Positions 1 through 6,880 are shown, counted from the stretch's first letter. The stretch: 8,010 bases of DNA from an uncultured Microcaldota archaeon (GCA_903923795.1 CAIXYX010000002.1:1-8010); one strand, 5' to 3'. Translations and numbers: made by a program. Notes: generated by a model not told the origin, from the sequence alone.

Positions 1-1052
1 AGTGAATTGAGCACGCTCAACTGCTCCTCATTTGGCTCGGCCAGAACAGACGGCATTGCGCCATAGGCCTTACGCGCATCCGCATGCATGCAAGTGTAGT
101 ACCATTGCAGCAGCCGATAGACAATGGCGCCTGCCTCATCCACGGCAACGCGGCGGTGCTTCTGCCGCCGCTTGAACAGTTTGAGTTCGAGCTCCTCGTC
201 CATCACGAGATTCCCCTTCACCTTCTTCGCATAGCCCGCATCCACGGCGCTCTTTTGCAGGGCGAGGAATCTGTCATCCTCGCTGATGATGTGCGAATCC
301 ATGACTATGCCGTGAGTGTGAAGGAGTTTGTTGTAGCCCGAAACCTGCCCGTCTTTTTTCTCGTCATCGAGCATTATCGCCCTCGCTCTCCTCTCGCCGG
401 CCAATGCCGCCATAACAAAGAGCGCCACGCGGGTCGAATGGTTCTTTATCAGGCTCTGCTTCTGCGTGCTTATGATGATGTCTTTTATCTTGCCCTTGCC
501 AGCCAGCGCCTTGAGGTTTGCGGCGACATCCTCCTCGTCGAGTTCAAGGGTTTGGGGTTTGTCTTTCTCGGTTTTGATGATAGCGCTCGCGCCCGTTAGC
601 TGAAATCTTTTTGGCTGGAAAAGGCCCATGACATACTGGTAGCCCTCGAGCGCCATCTCGCCGCCTTTGCTCATCTCCTTGACATACGCGCCGCCGAACG
701 GCAGGTCCTCCGCCAATTCACCGCGTCCGCTCTCGCGCAATGCCTGTTCGAGGCGGTGCGAGGCCAGCGCCACCCGCAAGCGGTTGAGTGTGAATTTCTT
801 GAGCGAGGCGATATATCGCATCCTCTTGACCTGTTTGGAGCGGTCCTGCGTGTCATCGGCAGACTCCTCATCATCGCCCAAATCCCTTGCCTGTGCAATC
901 ATGGCGGAGAAAGGGGCGTTGAATCCGGCCTCGAGCATGGCGGTCTTGTATGCCTCGAGCTTGCTCTGCCGCTTTGGCTCGAACTTGCCTGATTCATCTA
1001 TGGTGTCGAGGAATTCGTTGACTTCTGCCACAAGTTCAAGTGAATCAGTCAT
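1..1052 (-). CDS. Hypothetical charged, mostly helical protein (C-terminus beyond window)
   Basis: The frame from ATG at 1052 is open without a stop to the left edge, giving 350 residues plus a partial codon, so the C-terminus is missing. I do not recognise the family. The protein begins MTDSLELVAEVNEF and is rich in Lys, Arg, Glu and Leu, with predicted helical stretches. An acidic patch lies near residues 58-70 (DLGDDEESADD) and a second acidic segment near 169-175. A moderately hydrophobic helix at about 206-219 (STRVALFVMAALAG) lies between basic segments and is too short and flanked too closely by charge to call a membrane anchor. A basic run KLFKRRQKHRR at about 291-301 could contact nucleic acid, but that is a guess. 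There is no signal peptide. The start is supported by a TATA-like box about 62 bases upstream; no strong Shine-Dalgarno is seen. Codon use resembles the neighbours. The long antisense frame over 84-599 is judged a shadow. Confidence 0.75.
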   Translation of the reverse strand, partial: MTDSLELVAEVNEFLDTIDESGKFEPKRQSKLEAYKTAMLEAGFNAPFSAMIAQARDLGDDEESADDTQDRSKQVKRMRYIASLKKFTLNRLRVALASHRLEQALRESGRGELAEDLPFGGAYVKEMSKGGEMALEGYQYVMGLFQPKRFQLTGASAIIKTEKDKPQTLELDEEDVAANLKALAGKGKIKDIIISTQKQSLIKNHSTRVALFVMAALAGERRARAIMLDDEKKDGQVSGYNKLLHTHGIVMDSHIISEDDRFLALQKSAVDAGYAKKVKGNLVMDEELELKLFKRRQKHRRVAVDEAGAIVYRLLQWYYTCMHADARKAYGAMPSVLAEPNEEQLSVLNS

Positions 1053-1109
1053 GAATATCAGCTATCGAATCGTCCTGTCGTTTGGTTGGTTGTTCATACG
1101 CTATCGGCG

Positions 1110-1118
1110 TTAATAATA
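1110..1118 (-). promoter_or_regulatory. Putative TATA box for the gene starting at 1052
   Basis: Read on the minus strand the site is TATTATTAA. Its centre is about 62 bases before the ATG, so a start of transcription about 25 bases downstream would leave a leader of roughly 35 bases. The same spacing is seen for the boxes before the genes at 3201 and 6947. It is called by eye from archaeal TATA-box expectations. Confidence 0.4.
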
Positions 1119-1123
1119 CCTAT

Positions 1124-1163
1124 GCCGGGCCAATCTTGCCGGCCAAATATGTGCGCCGGGCCA
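1124..1163. repeat. Short GC-rich direct repeats in intergenic gap
   Basis: GCCGGGCCA occurs at 1124-1132 and again at 1155-1163, 31 bases apart (about three helical turns). A related GCCGGCCAA lies between them at 1138-1146. The cluster is directly upstream (minus-strand sense) of the putative TATA box at 1110-1118, where a regulator could bind. It may be chance in a GC-rich patch. The rest of the 1053-1239 gap shows no small gene that I can support. Confidence 0.3.
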
Positions 1164-1195
1164 TTTGTGGCGCGAATGCTGCCGCGAGCGGAGCC

Positions 1196-1220
1196 AAAAG
1201 GAGAAACAAGAAAAAATCAA
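1196..1220 (-). terminator. Putative T-tract terminator after the sorting-domain gene
   Basis: Read on the minus strand, starting about 20 bases after the stop codon at 1240-1242, the sequence is strongly T-rich, with a run of six T followed by further T clusters. Archaeal transcription ends at such tracts, often without a hairpin, and no convincing hairpin is visible here. Confidence 0.5.
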
Positions 1221-1239
1221 TACACTCCGGCCAGCATCC

Positions 1240-3201
1240 TTACTTCTGCAGCACTACTTTGGATATCTCATTCGATTTCCCAGTATCACCGTTCGTGTAC
1301 TGGATCAGATAAACTCCATCCGGGGAATCCCCGAAGTTGATGACCGCCTTCCGGCCGATTATCTGCGTATCGACAGGCACGAATCCGCCTCTCGAGTCAA
1401 AGACCTCGACATGGTCCGTGTCTGCCGGGGCTTTCGGCAGTTCGACCGTCAATATCCCGCTTGTCGGGTTGGGATATGCGAGCATCCCGTCCCTCTTTTT
1501 CGGGGCAGGTTCGAGCACGCTTGTCTGTGCCGCTTCGGCGTATTCGTCCAGTTTCACCGTGCCGAATTTCAATTTTACATCGCTCTTCTCCGCATCGAGC
1601 GAGACGTCGAGCGACACGTGATGCTTGTCACCCTTGTCATCGACAGTAACTTTGGTGGTGCCCTCGGTGATGACTTTGCCGTCAGAATATGATACTTCAT
1701 CTGTCTTGAGGTCTTTGTAAACAAGTGATGACTTGTCGAAAGATGGCAGATTGTCAGAGCCTATCGCGAATGGCATGTGCGCGCTGACATATCCGTCCAC
1801 GCCCGGAGTCGCGCCGGTCGGTTCGGTGAATATTATCTCTCCATTGCCGCCCTGCTCTTGTGAGACTGTGATGAGCGAGCCTTTGCCGCTCACCATGCCG
1901 TTTGTGACTTTCAGCTCGAACGTTGCCAGCGCATCTACGCTGGCGGCTATCCACAGATTTTTGTCATTCGGGTCCGGGTAATAGTATGTTTTGTTGCTCG
2001 GGTCCGAGGCGTCATAATACACTTTCTCGTATTTGTGGTCCGAGCTGTTGCCGCCAATCACCACTGCCAAATCTCCTGCTTTGCTGCTGAACTCGAGCGC
2101 ATTGATATTCACTTCCTCGTTTGCCGTCTTGAGGGTTTTTCTTATCGACGTTATTTCGATTGGCTCGGCCATCCTGTCCTCGGGCCCGATATTGGTTATC
2201 TCGCCAGAGAAGATTGCGGGGGCAGGAGTGGATTTACCCACATCGAGCGAATACGAATTCCCGCCGCACAGCCGGATGATTCCGCTCTCCTTGTCATAGA
2301 CTGTGCCGGAAGAGAATTGGACAGCCAGATTCGAGTCTTGTGCGTCCACCGCGTCATTGTGCTTTGGGGCTTCCCCGTGCTTGAGATAATATGTGTCGTT
2401 GATGAGCGTGATTTCCACTTCCTGGAATTTCGCCGATGCTCCGGTCTGTATCCTGTTAATCTGCAATTTAATCGGCACGCCGTTCTTGTCGGCGAATCCG
2501 CTGTCGAGCATGGCCCCTTCCTTGAGTTGCGAGTCTTCGCCCGAGTTGTAGGTCTCTTTTTTCGAAGTTTTATCCATGATTTTGATTATCGGCATAGAGT
2601 CGCTTCCGTACTCCACACTCACCGTGAATTTCCCGCCGTCCATCTCATTTGCCGCCTTGTAATCTCCCGCATTTATCAGCGTCTTCTCTTTGTAGATGTG
2701 CCCCAAATACAGGTGGTTCACATACTGCCCCTCCTCCTCATTCACCGGGAACTGGTGGCCCAGCACCACGAGCCTGTTCTCGCCGAACGGCAGTATGTCT
2801 CCGTCATAAATGCCGGTCAGCGTTTCTCTTCTGCCCTGCATCTGGGGGTCGAATGGCAGCGAAATCTCATACTCGCTTTTTCGCACATCTGTGCGTATCT
2901 GGCCCGAGGCGGGATTGTACTGGGAGTTTGCCTCGAAATAATAAGTCAGATTCGACGGGGCGGAAGCCGAATCCGTGGTGATGGCCAGCTGGTGGTAGTC
3001 CGGGCCCATGAAGTCCCCGACTTTCATAAAACCCGTGAAAAGCGGCGAATACAGCACTGTCTTGTCCGGCGTGGTGAGGCTCAAATCATTGGAGATTTTC
3101 GCCGGTTTCACGCCTCTGCCCTCAAGGACGGGGGTTTTTTCCTTTTTTCCTGCCAATTCCTCGGTTGTCTGCCCATATGTCTTGAGATTAAACAGGAACA
3201 T
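1240..3201 (-). CDS. Beta-rich protein with C-terminal type IX (Por)-like sorting domain
   Basis: The protein has 653 residues from ATG at 3201. That start is chosen because GGAGGGG lies 6 bases before it; an in-frame GTG at 3228 lacks this. The C-terminus, about residues 574-653, has the full layout of the T9SS type A/Por secretion tail: YPNPTSG (576-582), the strand LTVELP, VEVFDSRGGFV, then SPDGVYLIQY and a final KVVLQK. In Bacteroidota this beta-sandwich tail directs export and surface attachment through the type IX system. The similar FlgD-type Ig domain is the main alternative. The first 570 residues are unrecognised, rich in Gly, Ser, Thr, Asp and Tyr with alternating hydrophobic patterns typical of extracellular beta proteins, and include a YYYPDPNDKNLW segment. 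No signal peptide or membrane segment is visible: the N-terminus, MFLFNLKTYGQTTEELAGKK, lacks an h-region. The gene appears to be a single transcription unit with its own promoter-like box and T-tract. Function is unknown; a surface or envelope role is inferred from the tail only. Confidence 0.82.
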   Translation of the reverse strand: MFLFNLKTYGQTTEELAGKKEKTPVLEGRGVKPAKISNDLSLTTPDKTVLYSPLFTGFMKVGDFMGPDYHQLAITTDSASAPSNLTYYFEANSQYNPASGQIRTDVRKSEYEISLPFDPQMQGRRETLTGIYDGDILPFGENRLVVLGHQFPVNEEEGQYVNHLYLGHIYKEKTLINAGDYKAANEMDGGKFTVSVEYGSDSMPIIKIMDKTSKKETYNSGEDSQLKEGAMLDSGFADKNGVPIKLQINRIQTGASAKFQEVEITLINDTYYLKHGEAPKHNDAVDAQDSNLAVQFSSGTVYDKESGIIRLCGGNSYSLDVGKSTPAPAIFSGEITNIGPEDRMAEPIEITSIRKTLKTANEEVNINALEFSSKAGDLAVVIGGNSSDHKYEKVYYDASDPSNKTYYYPDPNDKNLWIAASVDALATFELKVTNGMVSGKGSLITVSQEQGGNGEIIFTEPTGATPGVDGYVSAHMPFAIGSDNLPSFDKSSLVYKDLKTDEVSYSDGKVITEGTTKVTVDDKGDKHHVSLDVSLDAEKSDVKLKFGTVKLDEYAEAAQTSVLEPAPKKRDGMLAYPNPTSGILTVELPKAPADTDHVEVFDSRGGFVPVDTQIIGRKAVINFGDSPDGVYLIQYTNGDTGKSNEISKVVLQK

Positions 3202-3207
3202 GGCATA

Positions 3208-3214
3208 CCCCTCC
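3208..3214 (-). promoter_or_regulatory. Strong ribosome binding site that decides the start at 3201
   Basis: GGAGGGG on the minus strand ends 6 bases before ATG 3201. It lies inside the longer frame that would begin at GTG 3228, so it argues for the shorter protein. Confidence 0.75.
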
Positions 3215-3256
3215 GATGGCACTAGCACTGGCGAATGTCAGTGGAAAGCCGGGAAA

Positions 3257-3266
3257 GTTTAAAAAC
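3257..3266 (-). promoter_or_regulatory. Putative TATA box for the sorting-domain gene
   Basis: GTTTTTAAAC on the minus strand is centred about 61 bases before ATG 3201, predicting a leader of about 35 bases that would carry the ribosome binding site at 3208-3214. The box lies in the 116-base gap after hicA. Confidence 0.5.
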
Positions 3267-3289
3267 GAATGGCGGGGTATCGACGAGAG

Positions 3290-3304
3290 GAAAAAAATAA
3301 AATT
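3290..3304 (-). terminator. Putative T-tract terminator after hicA
   Basis: Minus-strand sequence 14-28 bases past the hicA stop reads as T-rich, with AATT, TATT and a run of seven T. This fits an archaeal U-tract terminator and separates hicB-hicA from the following gene. Confidence 0.5.
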
Positions 3305-3317
3305 GGCAGGCAGTTCC

Positions 3318-3551
3318 TCATCCATCTTCGACTTTTTGCAGAAACTCCTCCACTTCAATGCCGCATTCGCGCAATATCGAGCGGATGAGGCTGATGTCAA
3401 TCTCCTCGCTCCCGTGCATCGGGACCACTGTCGTCTTCCCAATCGAATTCTTTAGAATGAGATGGCTGCCTTTCTGCCTCAGAGGAGCGAAGCCGAATCC
3501 CGCAAGGATTTTCACGAGACGCAGGGCTTTAAGCGGGCGAAGCGGCGGCAT
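3318..3551 (-). CDS. hicA: HicA-family mRNA interferase toxin (YcfA-like)
   Basis: This is a 77-residue protein with the HicA double-stranded-RNA-binding-like fold signature. It has an N-terminal helix with KALRLVKILAGFGF (residues 8-21), the catalytic segment RQKGSHLIL with His30, then TVVPMHG (41-47) and DISLIRSILRECGIEVEEF (52-70). HicA toxins cleave mRNA and tmRNA and block translation until bound by HicB. All key family positions, including the GSH histidine, are present, so it is probably active. The ATG at 3551 is chosen over an upstream start at 3593 because it gives the usual family length and N-terminus. It overlaps the end of hicB by 23 bases, implying translational coupling. The order hicB-hicA is reversed compared with the classic E. 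coli hicAB operon but is seen in other lineages. Confidence 0.88.
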   Translation of the reverse strand: MPPLRPLKALRLVKILAGFGFAPLRQKGSHLILKNSIGKTTVVPMHGSEEIDISLIRSILRECGIEVEEFLQKVEDG

Positions 3552-3762
3552 GCTTACCCAACTCGACCGTGCGCACTCCCACAAAAGAGGCATTTGTTTG
3601 GGGTTTTATTCCGCATTCCAAACAGAGTTCGATGGCCTCTTTCACCCTCTCCATGAGCTGCGGGATGGTCTTTGCCTGTGTGTGGCATCCGGGGATGGAA
3701 GGCACATAAGCGATGAATAGGCCGTTTTCGCCCTTCTCCACGACGATGGTGTATTTGTCCAT
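3529..3762 (-). CDS. hicB: HicB-family antitoxin, short form (UPF0150-like)
   Basis: This is a 77-residue protein with the typical HicB N-terminal domain: MDKYTIVVEKGENGLFIAYV, then PSIPGCHTQAKTIPQLMERV and a helix KEAIELCLECG, ending with FVGVRTVEL. The partial RNase H-like fold binds HicA and occludes its active site. It lacks the C-terminal ribbon-helix-helix or helix-turn-helix domain of longer HicB proteins, so it may not repress its own promoter directly. The start at 3762 matches the family N-terminus. An in-frame ATG at 3798, which has an AGGA upstream, would add 12 residues (MHDYKFRLSNLF) that other HicB proteins usually lack. A TATA-like box about 24 bases before 3762, and the absence of a Shine-Dalgarno, suggest a leaderless message. 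It begins 41 bases after the top6A stop. Confidence 0.87.
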   Translation of the reverse strand: MDKYTIVVEKGENGLFIAYVPSIPGCHTQAKTIPQLMERVKEAIELCLECGIKPQTNASFVGVRTVELGKHAAASPA

Positions 3763-3781
3763 GAAAAGATTACTCAGTCTG

Positions 3782-3789
3782 AATTTATA
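3782..3789 (-). promoter_or_regulatory. Putative TATA box placing hicB on a leaderless transcript
   Basis: TATAAATT on the minus strand is centred about 24 bases before the hicB ATG at 3762. Archaeal transcription starts roughly 22-27 bases past the TATA centre, so the transcript would begin at or near the A of the ATG. It lies in the 41-base gap after top6A. Confidence 0.5.
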
Positions 3790-3803
3790 ATCATGCATCT
3801 GTC

Positions 3804-4979
3804 CTAAGGAAGATACTTCTTTTTCTCCATTTTTTCGCGCAGATATTCGCCGACGAAACTCAAACTCGGTCCCTGCAATGCATCCTGCTCTATCTTCTTC
3901 TTTGTCTTGATGACAGTCTTTAGCTCCTCCACCCATGCCGGATGGCGGTTGATCCACACATAGCTCATCAACTCTTCGGCCCTCTTGATGTCCACCTCTT
4001 TTGCCTTGATGGTGAGTTTCGCCAAGAAGTCATAGTCCTTGATGTCCTGCATGGTCACGCCGATGAATTTGGCCTGCGGGGTGGCTATGTCTGTGGCCAA
4101 ATAGGCAAGATTCATAGAGCCCGTCTTTATTGCCCAGTAGATGTACCATCCCCAAGCATCGCAGTCCGTGAATACGATGACGGGCAGCTTTCTTGCCGCG
4201 AGCCGAGAAATAAGCCGCCTACAGCCACGCGAAGCCTGCCCTTTCGGCGTAATCAGAACACAATTCTCTTTTTTCCAGAATTTGTCCTCATTCAGGCGCT
4301 GCCACATGGCGTCCTTCTCGACAACGAGCACATACTCGGCATCCAGCTCTTCTATGGCCATGCCATTGTCAACATCTGATGGAATCATCCAGCCCGAGCG
4401 GCCCTGCTTTGTGCAGTCGATGAGCGTTTCATCCCCGCCGAATCTGTCGCGCAATATGAGTGGTCCGGCAACCACTCCTTTTCGGTCCGTGTTAAGATTC
4501 AAGTCTTCGCGTTTGACATCAATCGCCACTTCCAAGTCTTCGATGAGCGGGTTCGATTCCGACTGCTCGGAGAAAAGCTCTTCATCCAAATCCTCGCCAA
4601 GCGAGAATTTCAATTGGTAAAACAATCCTCTGATAGATGTGTGCGCATCTTCGCGCAAAAATTTCTTGCACTTATTCGCAATGGCCACAGTCTGCATGAA
4701 TTTGCGTGCTTGCCCCACATTGACGAATTTTCGCTGCTCCGTCTTCTCGCCAAGGCGCAGGCAGCCCACTCCCTCATCGAATAGCACATTGCTCTTTGAG
4801 CGAAGTGTTGTGGAGAAAGACGGCGTCTGTTCATGGTCTATCTCAACCAGCATGTCAAGGCCAAGACCTTCCAATTTCTTTATGACGTCCGCAGAATCTG
4901 CCTTGCGGCTCGGGGGAGACTTTGAAGTGGGGGCCGTGCCTGATTTGGTTGATGACGGTTTTTCTGCCCTGTTTGCCAT
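3804..4979 (-). CDS. top6A: DNA topoisomerase VI subunit A (Spo11-like)
   Basis: This is the DNA-cleaving subunit of the type IIB topoisomerase, which works as A2B2 with Top6B to pass one duplex through another using ATP and relax or decatenate DNA. The 391-residue product is of normal family size. Residues 1-30 form a Ser/Thr/Pro/Lys-rich, probably disordered leader. The winged-helix 5Y-CAP domain carries TSIRGLFYQLK (114-124), with Tyr121 the predicted nucleophile that attaches to DNA 5' ends. The Toprim domain supplies Glu221 (VVEKDAMWQRL) and Asp272/Asp274 (FTDCDAWGWYIY) for Mg2+ binding. KGQASRGCRRLI (246-257) and LAYLATDIATPQAKFIGVTMQDI (291-313) are typical Top6A blocks. The DxD context, DCDAWG, differs from the usual DGDPxG or DADPxG. 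ATG 4979 is preferred over TTG 5000 and ATG 4994 because GGGAG lies 8 bases before it. It follows top6B by 39 bases, so co-transcription is likely. Confidence 0.97.
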   Translation of the reverse strand: MANRAEKPSSTKSGTAPTSKSPPSRKADSADVIKKLEGLGLDMLVEIDHEQTPSFSTTLRSKSNVLFDEGVGCLRLGEKTEQRKFVNVGQARKFMQTVAIANKCKKFLREDAHTSIRGLFYQLKFSLGEDLDEELFSEQSESNPLIEDLEVAIDVKREDLNLNTDRKGVVAGPLILRDRFGGDETLIDCTKQGRSGWMIPSDVDNGMAIEELDAEYVLVVEKDAMWQRLNEDKFWKKENCVLITPKGQASRGCRRLISRLAARKLPVIVFTDCDAWGWYIYWAIKTGSMNLAYLATDIATPQAKFIGVTMQDIKDYDFLAKLTIKAKEVDIKRAEELMSYVWINRHPAWVEELKTVIKTKKKIEQDALQGPSLSFVGEYLREKMEKKKYLP

Positions 4980-5018
4980 ATCAATCTCTCCCATTCTCAA
5001 GTTTCATCATCACTTATT

Positions 5019-6773
5019 CTACTCTTCCTCGTCTTCGGCATCTTTGCCATTCCCATTCTTGGCCTTTTTGCCAGATTTTGCGGATTTTGAAGCCTTTGCC
5101 TTTTTTCCATCTCCCTCTTCCTCACCTTCATCTTCCCCGTCGTCATCCCCTTCTTCGCCGCCAACTGCCTCGTCTTTTCCTTCCATGATTTGGCTCATGT
5201 ATTTTGTCTCGATAAGATTCTGCAGTCTTGCCTGCAATTCGTCGGCCTTTCCTTTGGCCGCCAATTCTGTGAGGTCTTTTGACAGCTGTTTGACATAACG
5301 CAGCACAGCCGCCCTGCGGCCTGCCTGCTCATGCTCGCGTCTTATGCCGCCCAGATGCAACTGCATCTTTCTGCTCACTTCCATCACTGCGAATTTTATC
5401 TCGGCATAGACCTCTTCCTCGTCGGAGATGGCCTGCTTGCCTGCCGAGGTGTAAGGCACATGCACAGACACGAAATTGACGAATATGCTCACTGGAGCTT
5501 TGTCGAAGTCATCTATGCCATAGCGCTTCCAGTCGACTTCCTTGACCGATTTTGTGATGGAGCATCCAGAAATATCGAAGAGAAGAGGAGCGGCATTGGA
5601 ATAGCGGATGATGTCCCCGCCCCGCCCGCCCTCGGCCAGCTGATGGCCCGACTGCCCGCCCCAAGCTATTGCCGCCTCCACCAAAAACGGAATTCCGCCC
5701 TTGTATATCTTGGGCGGGCGCTCGGTGACAGCCGCGAATTCTGGCGCGAGGATGGAAGTCAGGCTCTTTTGGATATGTTCGGCGCCAATAGGGCGCAGAC
5801 AATTCGATTCGGGGGCTATCCATTTCACCATAGTAAATGCTTTGACCAAGCTCTCGGCTTCAGGCCATGTGAAATCCTTGGCCGGCTTCTTGAAATCAAC
5901 AAATGCCAAGCCCGCCGTCTGCCCGTTGAGATATGCGGCGAGCTCCCCCACTTTGGCATCCGAGACCCGCTGCAAGCGTTCGCGCAAGAATACGGCCAGA
6001 GTCACATTCGGCCCTTCGCGGTGGGCCAAATCCACGAGGTCAGAGACTGCCAGGCCAAGCGGGTGGGGCTGCGTCTCTTTGGGCTTTGGCGGGCACATCT
6101 CTATAGAGCGGGGATATTGCACCCGCTCGCCGGACGGCTCGATGAGTGTGAGCGAGACGTGAGGGTTTGCAAGCGCCGTTCTTTTCATATACTCGAAAAC
6201 ACTGCCCTGTGAGCGGTCGTATTTCACTTCGCCGAATTCGCCCTCCACATAGAGGCCGTGCGCTTTCTCGACATTGTCCTCTTCGGTGACATTCTGCATG
6301 AGGGGCGTGTTGCTCTTTATGTCGACCGAAATCTCCCCTTTCAGCGTTTTGCCGTCGTATTGCGAGATGAATTTGATGGGCTTTCCCGTCGTAACCTGCG
6401 CATACATGGTGCAGCCGGTGGCCCCGATGCCCTGCTGGCCCCTCTGCTGGGCATAGCGGTGGAATTTTGTGCCCGCGAGCATCTGGCCCAAGGCTTTGCC
6501 TATGTGTTTTTTTGGAATGCCCGGCCCGTTGTCCTGCACGCTGACTTTGTATCTCTCCGAATCCTTGTCTATCTCATCGACCTTGACGGTAATTTCAGGC
6601 AAAATGCCGGCCTCTTCGGCGGCATCTATAGAGTTGGTCACATACTCGTGCACTATAATGGTGAGCGAGCGTGTCTTGCCCGAGAAGCCGAGCATCTGCT
6701 TGTTCTTCTTGAAGAACTCCGCTACCGAGTGCTCTTTGAAGTTAGAGAATATCCTGTCTGTCTCTGAAGGCAT
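5019..6773 (-). CDS. top6B: DNA topoisomerase VI subunit B (GHKL ATPase)
   Basis: This is the ATP-binding clamp subunit of Topo VI: ATP binding dimerises the N-termini and drives strand passage with Top6A. The 584-residue product has the N-terminal strap (MPSETDRIFSNFKEHSVAEFF), then the GHKL fold. Its N-box is HEYVTNSIDAA, with Glu43 the probable catalytic base and Asn47 the Mg2+ ligand. DNGPGIP follows at 81-87 and the ATP lid GQQGIGATG at 112-120. An H2TH region lies at about 236-285 (HPLGLAVSDLVDLA onward). The transducer includes PLLFD and the WKxY motif at 415-418, containing the ATP-sensing lysine Lys416. A long helix follows at about 450-535. The last ~48 residues are a low-complexity tail, first Glu/Asp/Gly, then Lys/Ala/Ser, then DAEDEEE. 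ATG 6773 is chosen over TTG 6830 because GAGGG lies 6 bases before it and the family N-terminus starts here. Confidence 0.98.
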   Translation of the reverse strand: MPSETDRIFSNFKEHSVAEFFKKNKQMLGFSGKTRSLTIIVHEYVTNSIDAAEEAGILPEITVKVDEIDKDSERYKVSVQDNGPGIPKKHIGKALGQMLAGTKFHRYAQQRGQQGIGATGCTMYAQVTTGKPIKFISQYDGKTLKGEISVDIKSNTPLMQNVTEEDNVEKAHGLYVEGEFGEVKYDRSQGSVFEYMKRTALANPHVSLTLIEPSGERVQYPRSIEMCPPKPKETQPHPLGLAVSDLVDLAHREGPNVTLAVFLRERLQRVSDAKVGELAAYLNGQTAGLAFVDFKKPAKDFTWPEAESLVKAFTMVKWIAPESNCLRPIGAEHIQKSLTSILAPEFAAVTERPPKIYKGGIPFLVEAAIAWGGQSGHQLAEGGRGGDIIRYSNAAPLLFDISGCSITKSVKEVDWKRYGIDDFDKAPVSIFVNFVSVHVPYTSAGKQAISDEEEVYAEIKFAVMEVSRKMQLHLGGIRREHEQAGRRAAVLRYVKQLSKDLTELAAKGKADELQARLQNLIETKYMSQIMEGKDEAVGGEEGDDDGEDEGEEEGDGKKAKASKSAKSGKKAKNGNGKDAEDEEE

Positions 6774-6840
6774 GCATTTCCCTCGGATTATCAGCGATGA
6801 TTGCCTATCAAACGCCGCACTGACTTGCAATAGAAAGAAA

Positions 6841-6849
6841 GAATTTAAG
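6841..6849 (-). promoter_or_regulatory. Putative TATA box for the top6B-top6A operon
   Basis: On the minus strand CTTAAATTC is centred about 72 bases before the top6B ATG, followed by a pyrimidine-rich stretch. It lies in the 173-base divergent gap 6774-6946 and would give a leader of about 45 bases. The match to archaeal TATA boxes is only fair. Confidence 0.35.
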
Positions 6850-6880
6850 ACGGGTAAGGATTATCAGAGGTGGGGCTTTG

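Noticed and set aside
84..599. 171-codon frame on the plus strand
   Set aside because: It is antisense to a 350-codon minus-strand frame that has a start, consistent codon use and a promoter-like box. No start signal was seen for the plus frame.
1240..3201. A complete type IX secretion system
   Set aside because: Only a tail-like domain is seen. No secretion machinery gene lies in the window, so only the domain is reported.
2035..3225. 396-codon open frame on the plus strand
   Set aside because: It is fully antisense to the sorting-domain gene, which has a strong ribosome binding site and a recognisable C-terminal domain. The plus frame is rich in Arg, Cys, His and Phe with no domain and looks like a codon-bias shadow.
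3763..3957. N-terminal extension of HicB reaching into top6A
   Set aside because: The first 65 residues of that longer frame overlap the top6A 3' end and do not resemble HicB. The family N-terminus starts at 3762.
4639..5298. 219-codon Ser/Pro-rich frame on the plus strand
   Set aside because: It is antisense to top6A and the acidic tail of top6B. The Ser/Pro repeats are just the complement of Glu/Asp/Gly codons.
5331..6212. 293-codon open frame on the plus strand
   Set aside because: It is antisense to top6B, whose motifs are unambiguous. No domain or start signal was seen.
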